A stretch of DNA of 64,000 nt from a bacterium. Lineage in GTDB: Bacteria; Elusimicrobiota; Elusimicrobia; UBA1565; UBA9628. This document shows, piece by piece, positions 24,344 through 35,650 of the stretch. Location of the stretch: NCBI GenBank assembly GCA_021782205.1, contig JAJXVH010000002.1:1-64000 (forward strand), read 5' to 3'. A program made the translations under genes and the position numbers. Within the stretch, counting starts at the first letter, position 1; each line of letters opens with the position of its first letter. The notes beneath the pieces are model-generated. The model searched no databases. It was not told where the DNA came from and saw only the letters and a program-made list of their open reading frames with translations.

Positions 24344-25363
24344 ATGCTCGGCCTGCGCACGACGGTCGTTCTTCTCGCGGCGCTGGCCGCGGCCTTGGCG
24401 ACGGCCGCGCGCCTCGGCTCCGAGTGGAACCGGCGCATCGCCCAATACCCGGCCGGCGGCGACCTCCTGGCCGGACAGATCGACTTCTCGATCGGCGGCG
24501 GCTTCGATGGCGCCGCGGACGTCTATCAGAAGATCGTCGACCTGGGCTCCCTGCGCCTGTCCGAGTACGGCTTCAAGAACTTCAATCAGGATATTCTGCA
24601 CCTGACCTACAAGATCCCGACCGAGCAGTTCCAAGCCTACAACGCCGCCTACGGCTATTTTCCTGAGGACGTGCGGAAGCTTCAGCAGTGGCGCGACGAC
24701 GCGCGCCAGAGCGCCTACCGCCTGGCGGTCAAGACCGGCAAGAACCAGGCGCAGTTGAACGCGGCGCTGGCCGCCATCGACGGCCTTTATCAGCGCAAGC
24801 TGCGCGACTATCTGGAATCGCGCGGCTTCCGCCTGGAGGCAGGCAACGTCACGCGCATCGACATGCCGCAGGTGGTGCGGCGCAACGCGCCCCTGCTCAA
24901 GCCCATCGCCTTGGTCATCGACCGCGTGGCCACCCAGCACCGCTATCAGTCCATGGACATCATCGGCGCGGGGCTCTCCTTCGTGCAGACCGGCCTGCGC
25001 TACCAGCAACCCGAGGACGTCTGGAAGGGCAAGCACACGGGCGCGTTCGTGCCGCCGCTGACCTCGGTGGTGCTGGGCTGGGGCAACTGCGACTCGAAAA
25101 GCGCGTTGCTGGCCTCCATTCTGTCCAACTGGGCGCAGATGCGCATGATCGGCATCTTCATGCCCGGCAACCCCGTGGGCCACTACGTGATGGGCGTGCT
25201 GCAGATCCCCGACGAGGGCGACGTGTATGTCGAATACCAGGGCCTCAAATACGTGCTGACCGAGCCCGCCGGCCCCGCGTGGCTGCCGCCGGGCCGCGTC
25301 GGCGACGAGACCTTGGCCAAGCTCAACGCGCCGGAAGGCTACAAGATCGACCAATTCTTCTAG
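24344..25363 (+). CDS. Exported transglutaminase-like (cysteine protease fold) protein
   Basis: The start at 24344 follows an extended -10 box, and the track's longer ORF runs back through the antisense of the kinase gene. The 339-residue product has an uncleaved or cleaved N-terminal hydrophobic segment (TTVVLLAALAAALATAA). Its centre is alpha-helical (TGKNQAQLNAALAAIDGLYQRK). The stretch GWGNCDSKSALLASILSNW resembles the catalytic Cys region of transglutaminase-like domains, with a likely His in NPVGHYVMGVL about 30 residues later and an acidic residue in GDVYVEYQG. I infer a periplasmic hydrolase or transferase; the substrate is unknown. A DUF350 membrane protein follows after 7 bases (AGGAG), so they form a pair. 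Confidence 0.6.
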   Translation: MLGLRTTVVLLAALAAALATAARLGSEWNRRIAQYPAGGDLLAGQIDFSIGGGFDGAADVYQKIVDLGSLRLSEYGFKNFNQDILHLTYKIPTEQFQAYNAAYGYFPEDVRKLQQWRDDARQSAYRLAVKTGKNQAQLNAALAAIDGLYQRKLRDYLESRGFRLEAGNVTRIDMPQVVRRNAPLLKPIALVIDRVATQHRYQSMDIIGAGLSFVQTGLRYQQPEDVWKGKHTGAFVPPLTSVVLGWGNCDSKSALLASILSNWAQMRMIGIFMPGNPVGHYVMGVLQIPDEGDVYVEYQGLKYVLTEPAGPAWLPPGRVGDETLAKLNAPEGYKIDQFF

Positions 25364-25370
25364 GAGAGCC

Positions 25371-25913
25371 ATGTACAACGAGAGAATCGTCGTCGCCGTC
25401 TTCCACTTCCTGCTGATGGTGCTGTCCTCGGGCCTGGTCGTCACCTTGACCTACCGCGTGTTCATCGGCGCCAATCCCGACTTCCACATGGGCACGGAGA
25501 TCCGCGACGGCAACGTCGCCACCGGCATCTTGGTCGCCGCGATCCTCTACGGCGCCTCGCTGATCATGATGGCGGGTACGCAGTCGGCCGTGGAGATGTT
25601 CCGCATGCACATGCTGGCCCCCAGCGAGCAGAGCGAGAGCCTGGTGAAGCTCTTCTTCCTGATCGTCGCGCACATGGCGGTGTCGCTGATCCTGGCGGTG
25701 ATCTCCATTTCCACCACCTTGCGGCTGTTCGGCCGCCTGACGCGCCGCGAACTGCACGCGGGCCAGGAGCTCAAGCGGGGCAACACCGCCGTCGGACTCG
25801 TGCTGGCCAGCGTGGTGATCGTGTCGAGCCTGTACGTGCGCGACGGGGTGCTCTCCCTGTCCAAGGCCCTGGCGCCTCAGCCGTCTTTCGGCCACATCGA
25901 AATCGAGAAATAG
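25371..25913 (+). CDS. DUF350 (YjfL-like) membrane protein
   Basis: The 180-residue protein has four transmembrane helices arranged as two similar halves, the DUF350 layout: ATGILVAAILYGASLIMM in the first half and NTAVGLVLASVVIVSSLYVRDG in the second, each preceded by an Asn/Gly-Asn turn (IRDGNVATG, LKRGNTAVG). AGGAG lies 5 bases before the ATG, and the gene follows the transglutaminase-like gene by 7 bases. DUF350 proteins are of unknown function and often travel with exported enzymes. Confidence 0.75.
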   Translation: MYNERIVVAVFHFLLMVLSSGLVVTLTYRVFIGANPDFHMGTEIRDGNVATGILVAAILYGASLIMMAGTQSAVEMFRMHMLAPSEQSESLVKLFFLIVAHMAVSLILAVISISTTLRLFGRLTRRELHAGQELKRGNTAVGLVLASVVIVSSLYVRDGVLSLSKALAPQPSFGHIEIEK

Positions 25914-25915
25914 GT

Positions 25916-25921
25916 TACAAT
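25916..25921 (+). promoter_or_regulatory. -10 box 7 bases before preT (leaderless)
   Basis: TACAAT is followed by CGTTCCA and the ATG at 25929. This is the same 7-base spacing seen at four other starts, although the TG of the extended form is missing here (GG instead). The box overlaps the last bases of the upstream gene's intergenic gap. No ribosome-binding site is present. Confidence 0.5.
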
Positions 25922-25928
25922 CGTTCCA

Positions 25929-27317
25929 ATGGCACGCCGGCCGCCCAGTTCCGTCTGGCGCGACAACTTCGCGGAGCTTAAAAAACCTCTGGCGCGGGAG
26001 GAAGCCCGCGTCGAGGCGTCGCGCTGCCTCTACTGCTACGACGCGCCCTGCGTGAAGGCCTGCCCCACGCACATCGACATCCCGCGCTTCATCCGCCAAA
26101 TCGCCGCGGCCGACGTCTTGGGAGCGGGGGAAACCATTCTGGAAGCCAACGCGCTGGGCCATTCCTGCGCGCGCGTCTGCCCGGTGGAGGTGCTCTGCGA
26201 GGGCGACTGCGTCTATCACGACTGGCACGAAAAACCCATCCACATCGCGCGGCTTCAGCGCCGCGCGACCGACGCGGTGCACGCGTCGGACGAACTGCCT
26301 TTTGAACCGGGAGCCGACACCGGGCGGCGCGTGGCGGTGGTGGGCGCGGGTCCGTCCGGCGCGGCGTGCGCGGTCTACCTGCGCCGCCTGGGCCACGCGG
26401 TGACGATCTTCGAGAAGCGCAAGCTTCCCGGCGGGCTCAACACCTCGGGCGTGGCCGAGTATAAGATGCCCGCCAAGACGTCGCTTGAAGAGCTGCGGAT
26501 GCTGTTCCGTTTGGGCTGTTCCGTGAAGACGGGCGCGACCGTGGACGGCGCTTTGGCCGCGAAGCTTTTGCGGGACTTCGACGCCGTCTTTTTGGGCGTC
26601 GGCCTGGCTAAGACCCGCGGCCTGGGCATCCCGGGCGAGAATCTGCCCGGCGTGATGGACGCTTTGTCTTTCATTGAGCGCGTGAAGGCGCACGACCCCA
26701 AGCTTCCCGGCTCCAGCGCCGCCACCGTGGTCATCGGCGGAGGCAACACCGCCGTGGACGCGGCCACCCAGTCGCGGCGCACGGGAACCGGGAAGGTCGT
26801 GCTCGCCTACCGGCGCGGGGCCGAGGACCTGTCGGCCTATGACTTCGAGGTGGCGCTGGCGCGCACCGACGGCGCGGAGGTCCTGCTGAACGCCGCGCCC
26901 AAGCGCATCCTGGGCCGCCGGACGGTCGAGGGCGTGGAGTTTTCGCGCACGAAGACGGTGAAGGGCAAGCTCATCGAAGAGAAGAAGACCTTCGTGGTGG
27001 CGTGCGACCGCGTGATCACGGCCATCGGCCAGAGCAAGGATCGCGCTCTGCCGGAGCTGTTCGGCGCGGCGCTCAACGATGACGGCACGGTCCGGGTGGA
27101 CGCCGAGACCCTGCGCACGTCGCACGCGAAGGTGTTCGCCGGCGGCGACATGGTCAACGGCGGCAAGGAAGTGGTCAACGCCGCCGCCGACGGCAAGCGC
27201 GCGGCCTGGGGCATCCATCGCCTGCTCGCGCCGGGCGCGCGGCCCGACGGCGACAACGCCTATTGGGTCTCCACCATCGACGGCCGCGTCGTCGCGCCGA
27301 TCATACCGCGAAATTGA
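25929..27317 (+). CDS. preT: NAD-dependent dihydropyrimidine dehydrogenase, subunit PreT
   Basis: This 462-residue flavoprotein resembles the small subunit of glutamate synthase. The N-terminal domain holds Cys for two 4Fe-4S clusters (CLYCYDAPCVKACPTHIDIP and CARVCPVEVLCEGDC). An FAD-binding Rossmann motif follows (VAVVGAGPSGAACAVYL, about residue 138), then an NADH-binding one (VVIGGGNTAVDAATQSRR), and a C-terminal FAD motif (VFAGGDMVNGGKEVVNA). It passes electrons from NADH to PreA, which reduces uracil or thymine. In E. coli the two genes are adjacent; here an 856-residue unknown gene separates them. The mRNA is probably leaderless. Confidence 0.9.
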   Translation: MARRPPSSVWRDNFAELKKPLAREEARVEASRCLYCYDAPCVKACPTHIDIPRFIRQIAAADVLGAGETILEANALGHSCARVCPVEVLCEGDCVYHDWHEKPIHIARLQRRATDAVHASDELPFEPGADTGRRVAVVGAGPSGAACAVYLRRLGHAVTIFEKRKLPGGLNTSGVAEYKMPAKTSLEELRMLFRLGCSVKTGATVDGALAAKLLRDFDAVFLGVGLAKTRGLGIPGENLPGVMDALSFIERVKAHDPKLPGSSAATVVIGGGNTAVDAATQSRRTGTGKVVLAYRRGAEDLSAYDFEVALARTDGAEVLLNAAPKRILGRRTVEGVEFSRTKTVKGKLIEEKKTFVVACDRVITAIGQSKDRALPELFGAALNDDGTVRVDAETLRTSHAKVFAGGDMVNGGKEVVNAAADGKRAAWGIHRLLAPGARPDGDNAYWVSTIDGRVVAPIIPRN

Positions 27318-29884
27318 AGCGATCCGCCGCGCGCGTCATCGCCTTGTTGAGCGTGTGCGCCGCTCTTGGCGTCGGCCCTCAGCCTCCCGACCCGATCCGG
27401 CTCCATTTGCAGCTCGCCAAGACAAAGCTTCAAGTGGGCGAGTATCCTTGGTATCGCCTCTCGGTGTCCAACATCGGCCGCAAGCCCATTGCGCTGGACT
27501 CTTTTTTCTGCCGTCAGTCTGAGCTTCATACGCCGGACGATGGGAAAATCTTCGGCTGGGTCACTATTCAGATCGCCGACAGGTCCGGCCATCTGATCGC
27601 TTCCGACGGTAGCGGGAGCCATCCCCATTATTGGACGAACGAGTGCGGCGCAACGACCGGTTGCCCGTGCTCGGCGACCGGGGGAGGATTGTCCCTGGAA
27701 GGCGGCGAAACATTCGATGCAACCGCGTCGATCGTCGGCCCCGTCGATGAGGAGAGGGGAAAGAGGCGGTCGATGTTTGACGATTACACATTTTCACTGC
27801 ATCCACGTCCGGCACCGATCGGGGATCCACGGCAGGTCGGCTGGCCGATCGACACTTCCTCGCCCGCGCAACGCCGAGCCCTGGCCGCGCAATGGAAACT
27901 CGCCGTCGAGCGCGAAGGATACCTGCTGGGCGATGCCGTCTTCACGTCGCCGATGACGGGCAGCGGCTCCCCGTATACCGGTTATCCGAAAGCTCTCTAC
28001 CCAGGCTACCGCATTTTCGACGGCATGACCGTCGAGAAGCCGGGGCGCTATCGCATGCGCGTCGTTTACCGTCCCTTTGGCGAAGACATGAACTATGAAT
28101 CCATTAGAAAGAAATGGATGCAAGCCGACGGGGAACAGGACGACATTCGCGGCTGGCCCAAGGAAACGCGCCAATTTGACTACGCTTCAAATTGGGTGGA
28201 TTTCGAGTTGGAGCCGGCGCCGTTCCCCGAGCACTTGTTCGCCCGCAGAAGATCCAGCGACCCTTGCACGAAGGCCATCGACTGCTGGATGCGCCGGGCT
28301 TTGCGGGATTCACGAATATGGCAAGGCGATCGTTCCGACAAAACGACCCGCGAACCTCGTTACCGTATTCCGTTGGAGTGCCGTTCGAGCTCGGGAGAAA
28401 TTCCACCCGCTGCGGCCGTCATGAGACACGCCATGGAGGACGGTTCGACATTCAAGCTGATCAATCTGCTCTGGGGAGACGATCGCGATGCCGCGCTCAG
28501 GCAGGCTGGCTTTCATCCTCCCCAAAACGACGCTGCCTTCGTGCTCCTCCTGCGCCGAATGCGCCGCAGGTCGACAAATGTGGCCCGAGCATCGCAGGCC
28601 GTTCCTCGCATGATCGCCGAAGCGCTGGTCCAAGATGAACGGGCGAAGCAGGATGTTAGCCGCGCGTTTCTTCGCGCCATGCGACGCAATGGAGATATTG
28701 CCGAGGCGATGCGCTCGGAAAAAATTAGCGATCAAGAGGTCTCCGCGCTGATCGAGGAATGGGTGAGCTCGAACACTCTGGATGCGGCGACGCTCTATTT
28801 CGCCGACAACTCCACGGCGCCTTCCCCAGGCTGGCTGGAGGCCGACCCGAAGCCACTAAAAACATACGCCGCCGCGTGGAGCGGCTTGCCGGCATGTCTT
28901 GCTCACTGGAAGAGCGACGGCTACGAACCCGTTGAATTTCCACGCAATAAACCTGCGGAACTGCTGGTGCGCCATCTTTCAGACGCAAGCGCGTACGCCC
29001 GAATGGCTTTGTTTTTCTGTTTCGACAACATGCCCGATTCGAGAGGAGCACGCATCCAGAACGCTCCGATGGCGGTGCCTCCCTCGAAGAAGGACTTCGC
29101 GACAGGGGCGCGCAAGGCTGGCCGCAAAGAAACTCAGTGGCCGCCCGCTTTCAAGAACCTGTATGAAGACGGGGGCTTGATTGCCGACGTCCGCCGCGAC
29201 AGCCGGGACGCACATCACAAGCTCTCGATCAAGGTTTACACGCTCAAGGATACTGATGGCGCGTTGACCAACATGATCGGCATCGCGGACATCACCAACC
29301 CGAGTCGCGTCTATGCGCCGGTCTATTTCCCGATGAGCGTTTCTGGTCGAAAATATTTCCGCCTGTATCGCGGCCTCGACAACGGCAAGACCGCCGAGAA
29401 TGAATATGAACTCCGGGTCGGCCCCGACGGCGCCGTCATTATTCTAAGACCGAACACGGAATTCAACGAGGGTCAGATCTCCGTGTTCGCCCGGGAGAGC
29501 TTGGCGATGCTCAGGGCCGAGCAGGTCGCAGATGTGGGCACCGTGACGACCGTGAATGGCAGGAACTATTACGTTTTTGGCCAGGGTGGGGCGGAGGGTT
29601 CCTATCTCTTTTTTGAAAAATGCTTGATCGACGCGCGCGACAACATCGGGGACATGACCCACCTCCTTCCCGCGGCCATGGCTCTGGGAGTCGAAAGAAA
29701 AGACGCCCCAGGCGCGGCCGCGCGAGTCCACGCGATGGAATTGGGTTCGTTTCCGAACGCGGTGATGGGAGCGTTTCGCCGCTATCGCTTGCTGTGGGAT
29801 TCCACGCGGCGCCAATGGACGATTCGCCGGGATAATAGCGCGCGCGGTGCTTTCCTCAATAAACTATTTGGCCGCGGAAAATAG
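27314..29884 (+). CDS. Large secreted protein of unknown function, inserted between preT and preA
   Basis: I use the TTG at 27314, which overlaps the preT stop (TTGA); it gives a signal peptide LKRSAARVIALLSVCAALG. The track start 17 codons earlier lies inside preT. The mature part of about 835 residues begins with a beta-rich domain (KLQVGEYPWYRLSVSNIGRKPI), a Cys-rich patch (CGATTGCPCSA), then mixed alpha/beta sequence with no motif I recognise. Two cysteines near SSDPCTKAIDCWMRRAL may pair, which fits export. Codon use is less GC-biased than in preT and preA. It may be a late insertion that uses preT translation for its own start. preA begins 87 bases later. Confidence 0.7.
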   Translation: MKRSAARVIALLSVCAALGVGPQPPDPIRLHLQLAKTKLQVGEYPWYRLSVSNIGRKPIALDSFFCRQSELHTPDDGKIFGWVTIQIADRSGHLIASDGSGSHPHYWTNECGATTGCPCSATGGGLSLEGGETFDATASIVGPVDEERGKRRSMFDDYTFSLHPRPAPIGDPRQVGWPIDTSSPAQRRALAAQWKLAVEREGYLLGDAVFTSPMTGSGSPYTGYPKALYPGYRIFDGMTVEKPGRYRMRVVYRPFGEDMNYESIRKKWMQADGEQDDIRGWPKETRQFDYASNWVDFELEPAPFPEHLFARRRSSDPCTKAIDCWMRRALRDSRIWQGDRSDKTTREPRYRIPLECRSSSGEIPPAAAVMRHAMEDGSTFKLINLLWGDDRDAALRQAGFHPPQNDAAFVLLLRRMRRRSTNVARASQAVPRMIAEALVQDERAKQDVSRAFLRAMRRNGDIAEAMRSEKISDQEVSALIEEWVSSNTLDAATLYFADNSTAPSPGWLEADPKPLKTYAAAWSGLPACLAHWKSDGYEPVEFPRNKPAELLVRHLSDASAYARMALFFCFDNMPDSRGARIQNAPMAVPPSKKDFATGARKAGRKETQWPPAFKNLYEDGGLIADVRRDSRDAHHKLSIKVYTLKDTDGALTNMIGIADITNPSRVYAPVYFPMSVSGRKYFRLYRGLDNGKTAENEYELRVGPDGAVIILRPNTEFNEGQISVFARESLAMLRAEQVADVGTVTTVNGRNYYVFGQGGAEGSYLFFEKCLIDARDNIGDMTHLLPAAMALGVERKDAPGAAARVHAMELGSFPNAVMGAFRRYRLLWDSTRRQWTIRRDNSARGAFLNKLFGRGK

Positions 29885-29971
29885 GTATGCTGGTGGTGTC
29901 GGACTCATTTTTGGAAGACCTCGGGAGCGGCGACCGGTGCCGGGGACGATTTCAAGTGGAACGAGCGCAAC

Positions 29972-31282
29972 GTGAATAAAAAAAAGAGATCCGTGATAGA
30001 TCTTTCGGCCAACACGGCCGGCATCAAGTCACCCAATCCTTTCTGGCTGGCCTCGGCGCCGCCCACCAACTCCGGCGCGCAGATCATGCGCGCCTTCGAG
30101 TACGGCTGGGGGGGCGCGGTGTGGAAGACGCTGGGCCAGGACCCGCCGGTGGTCAACGTGACCTCGCGCTACGGCGCGATGGACTTCGGCGGACAGAAGA
30201 TCGCCGGCTTCAACAACATCGAGCTGATCACCGACCGCCCATTGGCGGTCAATCTGAAGGAAATCTACGAGGTCAAGAAGCGCTTTCCCAAGAACGCCGT
30301 CGTCGCCTCGCTGATGGTGCCGTGCGAGCGTCAGGCCTGGCACGACATCACGAAGAAAGTCGTCGACGCCGGTTCCGACGGCATCGAGCTGAACTTCGGC
30401 TGCCCGCACGGGATGAGCGAGCGCGGGATGGGCGCGGCCGTGGGTCAGGTGCCCGAGTACGTGAAGATGGTGACGGAGTTCGTCAAGGAGGCGTCCTCCA
30501 TCCCGGTGCTGGTCAAGCTCACGCCGAACGTGGCCGACGTGCGCTTCCCGGCGCGCGCGGCGAAGGCGGGGGGCGCGGACGGCGTGTCGCTGATCAACAC
30601 GATCAACTCGATCATGGGCGTGGATTTGGAGACCTTGGCTCCGAAATTCGCGGTCGACGGCAAGGTGTCGCACGGCGGCTACTGCGGACCCGCCGTCAAG
30701 CCCATCGCGCTCAACATGGTCAGCCAGATCGCCACGGACCCGCAGACGCGGGGCCTGCCCATCTCCGGCATCGGCGGCATTTCCAATTGGTCGGACGCCG
30801 TGGAGTTCATGCTGCTGGGCGCCTCCTCCGTCCAGCTCTGCACGGCGGTGATGCACCACGGCTTTCGCATCGTCGAGGACTTGAACGCCGGCCTGGCCGG
30901 CTGGATGCGGCGCAAGGGCTTTGCGCAGCTCGACGACTTCATCGGCAAGACCGCGCCGAACATCGTGGATTGGAAGCACCTCAACCTCCACCACAAGACC
31001 GTCGCCTCCATCGACAAGAGCAAGTGCATCGGCTGCGACGTCTGCTACGTGGCCTGCAACGACACCACCCACCAGTGCATCGCCATCGACGTCAAAAAGA
31101 AGAACCGCAAGCCCCACGTGGTCCAGGACGACTGCGTGGGCTGCAACCTGTGCTCCTTGGTCTGCCCGGTGGACGGCTGCATCACCATGACGCCGGTGGA
31201 GACCGGCCTTAAGCCGCTGACCTGGGAAGAGCTGACCAAGAACGGCATGAAGGGCTACGGCGAAGTCTACAGGCGGCATTGA
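29972..31282 (+). CDS. preA: NAD-dependent dihydropyrimidine dehydrogenase, subunit PreA
   Basis: The 436-residue catalytic subunit has the FMN barrel of dihydropyrimidine and dihydroorotate dehydrogenases (NPFWLASAPPT, LNFGCPHGMSERGMGAAVGQ, SGIGGISNWSDAVEFMLLGA). A C-terminal ferredoxin domain carries two 4Fe-4S motifs (CIGCDVCYVACND and CVGCNLCSLVCPVDGC). It reduces uracil and thymine to the dihydro forms. The GTG at 29972 is used; another GTG at 29993 would remove seven residues. It overlaps the next gene by one base. Confidence 0.92.
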   Translation: MNKKKRSVIDLSANTAGIKSPNPFWLASAPPTNSGAQIMRAFEYGWGGAVWKTLGQDPPVVNVTSRYGAMDFGGQKIAGFNNIELITDRPLAVNLKEIYEVKKRFPKNAVVASLMVPCERQAWHDITKKVVDAGSDGIELNFGCPHGMSERGMGAAVGQVPEYVKMVTEFVKEASSIPVLVKLTPNVADVRFPARAAKAGGADGVSLINTINSIMGVDLETLAPKFAVDGKVSHGGYCGPAVKPIALNMVSQIATDPQTRGLPISGIGGISNWSDAVEFMLLGASSVQLCTAVMHHGFRIVEDLNAGLAGWMRRKGFAQLDDFIGKTAPNIVDWKHLNLHHKTVASIDKSKCIGCDVCYVACNDTTHQCIAIDVKKKNRKPHVVQDDCVGCNLCSLVCPVDGCITMTPVETGLKPLTWEELTKNGMKGYGEVYRRH

Positions 31283-31800
31283 TGCCCCCCGAAACCGACA
31301 ACCTGCGTTTGGAAGAGCTGCACGCGGCCGATCAGAACGACCGCGCGCGCGTGCTGACCTCGGCCAAGGACGTGGAGGCGCTTAAAAAACGCGACCTGGA
31401 GCGCCGCCGGGAAATATTCGAGATGATCGCCCGCGGCGAGATCAACACCCAAAACGACCTCTACCGCGCCGCCGTCATCTTCCTGCACGGCGCGGAGCCC
31501 AAGGATTTTCTCGCCGCGCACCGCCTGGCGGTGATGGGCGCCGTCAACGGCCACCGCGCCTCGCGCTGGCTTGCCGCCGCAAGCCTTGACCGCTTCCTGA
31601 TGTCCTTGGGCCTGCCCCAGACCTACGGCACCCAGTTCGAGCACGACGCCGAGCTCAACCGCTACCAGCTGCGCCTGCCCATCGACGACGCGTCGCTGCT
31701 GCATTTTGAAAAACGCTTCTTCAACGTGCCCTCGGTGATGGAACGGCTGTCCCAGCTCAACGGCCAGATGAACCAGGACGCGGGAAGGAAGCCGGCGTGA
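31282..31800 (+). CDS. DUF6624-like protein
   Basis: The ATG at 31282 shares its first base with the preA stop (TGATG). The 172-residue cytoplasmic protein is mostly helical. An Asp-Arg stretch (AADQNDRARVL), a central DLYRAAVIFLHGAEPKDFLAAH and the motif LGLPQTYGTQFEHD resemble the DUF6624 family, whose function is unknown. Its position inside the pyrimidine gene set suggests a linked role, but nothing in the sequence shows which. Confidence 0.6.
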   Translation: MPPETDNLRLEELHAADQNDRARVLTSAKDVEALKKRDLERRREIFEMIARGEINTQNDLYRAAVIFLHGAEPKDFLAAHRLAVMGAVNGHRASRWLAAASLDRFLMSLGLPQTYGTQFEHDAELNRYQLRLPIDDASLLHFEKRFFNVPSVMERLSQLNGQMNQDAGRKPA

Positions 31801-31893
31801 GCCGTCACGTCTTCCGTCTCAAGGCGCGATACCGACCAAAATTGTCGACGGACGCTGGCGTCACCAAATAATGCATCGTCGTTAGGAGAGACC

Positions 31894-32765
31894 ATGGCCC
31901 GAATCGTGAAGTGCGGACTCATCCAGGCGTCGTGCCCGTGGACGACGCCGAAATACACCTTGCCGCAGATCAAGAAGCTGATGATCGACAAGCACGTGGC
32001 CATGATCGAGACGGCCGCCAAGAAGGGCGTGCAGATGATCGGCCTGCAGGAGATTTTTTACGGGCCGTATTTCTGCGCGGAGCAGGAGACGAAGTGGTAC
32101 GACACGGCCGAGCCCATCGACGGGCCGACGACGAAGCTCATGCAGAAGCTCGCCAAGAAGCACCAGATGGTGATCGTCTCGCCCATCTACGAGACGCCCT
32201 CCACCGGCACCTACTACAACACCGCCGCGGTGATCGACGCCGACGGCTCGCTCAAGGGCATTTACCGCAAAAACCACATTCCGCACTGCGCGCCGGGTTT
32301 CTGGGAGAAGTTCTACTTCAAGCCGGGCAACCTGGGCTATCCCGTCTTCCAGACGCGCTACGCGAAAGTGGGCGTCTACATCTGCTACGACCGCCACTTC
32401 CCCGACGGCGCGCGCATACTGGGCCTCAACGGTGCGGAGATCGTGTTCAATCCGTCGGCCACGGTGAAGGGCCTGTCCGAATATCTCTGGAAGCTGGAGC
32501 AGCCGGCGCACGCGGTGGCCAACCAGTATTTCGTGGGCGCGTCCAACCGCGTCGGCGTCGAAGGCCCGTGGAAGATCGGGGAGTTCTACGGCCAGTCCTA
32601 CTTCTGCGACCCACGCGGCAAGCTGCTCAAGGTCGGCTCGCACGACAAGGACGAGTTGGTGATCGCGGATCTGGACTTCGACCAGATTCTGGAGGTCCGC
32701 AAGGTCTGGCAGTTCTTCCGCGACCGCCGGCCCGAGACCTACGGGGAGCTCGTTCAACAGCTGCC

Positions 32766-32769
<4 letters not shown>
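31894..32769 (+). CDS. Beta-ureidopropionase-type carbon-nitrogen hydrolase
   Basis: The 291-residue nitrilase-superfamily enzyme has the full catalytic triad: Glu53 in GLQEIFYG, Lys126 in IYRKNHIP and Cys164 in VYICYDRHFPDG. AGGAGAG precedes the ATG. Family features such as IPHCAPGFWEKFYF and the neighbouring preTA and dihydropyrimidinase genes point to N-carbamoyl-beta-alanine hydrolysis, the third step of reductive pyrimidine breakdown, giving beta-alanine, CO2 and ammonia. An N-carbamoyl-putrescine or D-amino-acid substrate is less likely given the context. It overlaps the transporter gene by four bases (GTGA). Confidence 0.85.
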
Positions 32770-34255
<1,486 letters not shown>

Positions 34256-34259
<4 letters not shown>

Positions 34260-35650
34260 GCTACGACCTGATCGTCAAGAACGGCACCGTCGTCTCCGCC
34301 TCGGACACCTTCATCGGCGACGTGGCCGTCGCGCAGGGCCGCGTCGTGGCCGTGGGAAAAATCGAGGGCGCGGCCAAGACCGTGGTCGACGCCAAGGGCA
34401 AGGTCGTGGTGCCCGGCGGCATCGACGTGCACACCCACTTCGACATGCCCTTCATGGGGGCCACCACCATCGACGACTTCACCTCCGGCTCCACCGCCGC
34501 GGCCTGCGGCGGCACCACCACCGTCGTGGACTTCGCCATTCAAAAGAAGGGCGAGACGTTCCGCCACGCGCTCGACGACTGGCACCGGCGCGCCGACGGA
34601 CGCTGCGCGGTCGACTACGGGTTCCACATGATCGTGGTGGACTTCCCCGAGAAGGCCGAGAAGGAAATGGACAAGCTCGTCGACGAGGGCGTCTCCTCGT
34701 TCAAGCTGTTCATGGCCTACCCCGGCATCTTCATGAGCGACGACTCCACCATCTTCCGCGCGCTGCTGCGCACCAAGGACAACGGCGGCACCATCTGCAT
34801 GCACGCCGAGAACGGCTCCGTCATCGACGTTCTAGTCAAGAAGGCCATGGCCGCGGGCAAGATCAGCCCCGAGTGGCACGCGCTCACCCGCCCCATGACC
34901 GCGGAGGCCGAGGCCACGCATCGCGCCATCGCGCTGGCGGAGATCGCGGGCGTGCCGATCTACTTCGTGCACCTCTCCGCCGGCGACGCCATGGAGGAGG
35001 TGCGCGCGGCGCGCGCGCGCGGCCTGCCGGTGTTCGCGGAGACCTGCCCGCAATATCTCTATCTGTCCGAGGACGACTATCGCCGCCCCGGCTTCGAGGG
35101 CGCGAAGTTCGTCATGTCCCCGCCGCTGCGCCCGGAGGGGAACTCCGAGCGCCTGTGGCGGGGACTGGCGCGCAACGACCTGCAGGTCGTCTCCACGGAC
35201 CACTGCTCGTTCTGCATGAAGGCCGGCGCCAACCAGCCCGGCAAAGAATTAGGCAAGAAGGATTTCTCGAAAATTCCCAACGGCGCGCCCGGAGTCGAGT
35301 ACCGCATGCTCCTGCTCTGGGACGCCGTGCAGAAGGGCCGCATCACCGAAAACCGCTTCGTCGAGATCACCGCCACGGCCCCGTCGAAGTTGTTCGGCCT
35401 CTATCCGCGCAAAGGCCACCTCAACCCCGGCGCCGACGCCGACATCGTCATCATCGACCCCAACAAGCCGCACACCTTCTCGCTCAAGAACCACCACTCC
35501 GCCGCCGACTACAATCCCTACGAGGGCGTCACGGTCAAAGGCTCCATCCGCGACGTGTTCTCGCGCGGCGACGCGCTCATCGAGGGCGGCAAATGGGTCG
35601 GCTCGACGCGCCACGGCAAGTTCCTCAAGCGCACGCCGAGGACTTTTTGA
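34256..35650 (+). CDS. hydA: Dihydropyrimidinase (hydantoinase)
   Basis: The ATG at 34256 overlaps the transporter stop; the track start five codons earlier is unnecessary. The 464-residue amidohydrolase has the metal-binding His59 and His61 (GGIDVHTHFDMP), the carboxylated Lys150 (SSFKLFMAYPG), further His in CMHAENGSVID and VHLSAGDA, and the Asp of STDHCSF. It opens dihydrouracil to N-carbamoyl-beta-alanine, the second step of the pathway. The length is normal. Its stop overlaps the TTG start of the next gene. Confidence 0.93.

Noticed and set aside
25323-27218. 631-residue minus-strand ORF across DUF350 and preT
   Set aside because: Antisense of clear genes, with shadow composition.
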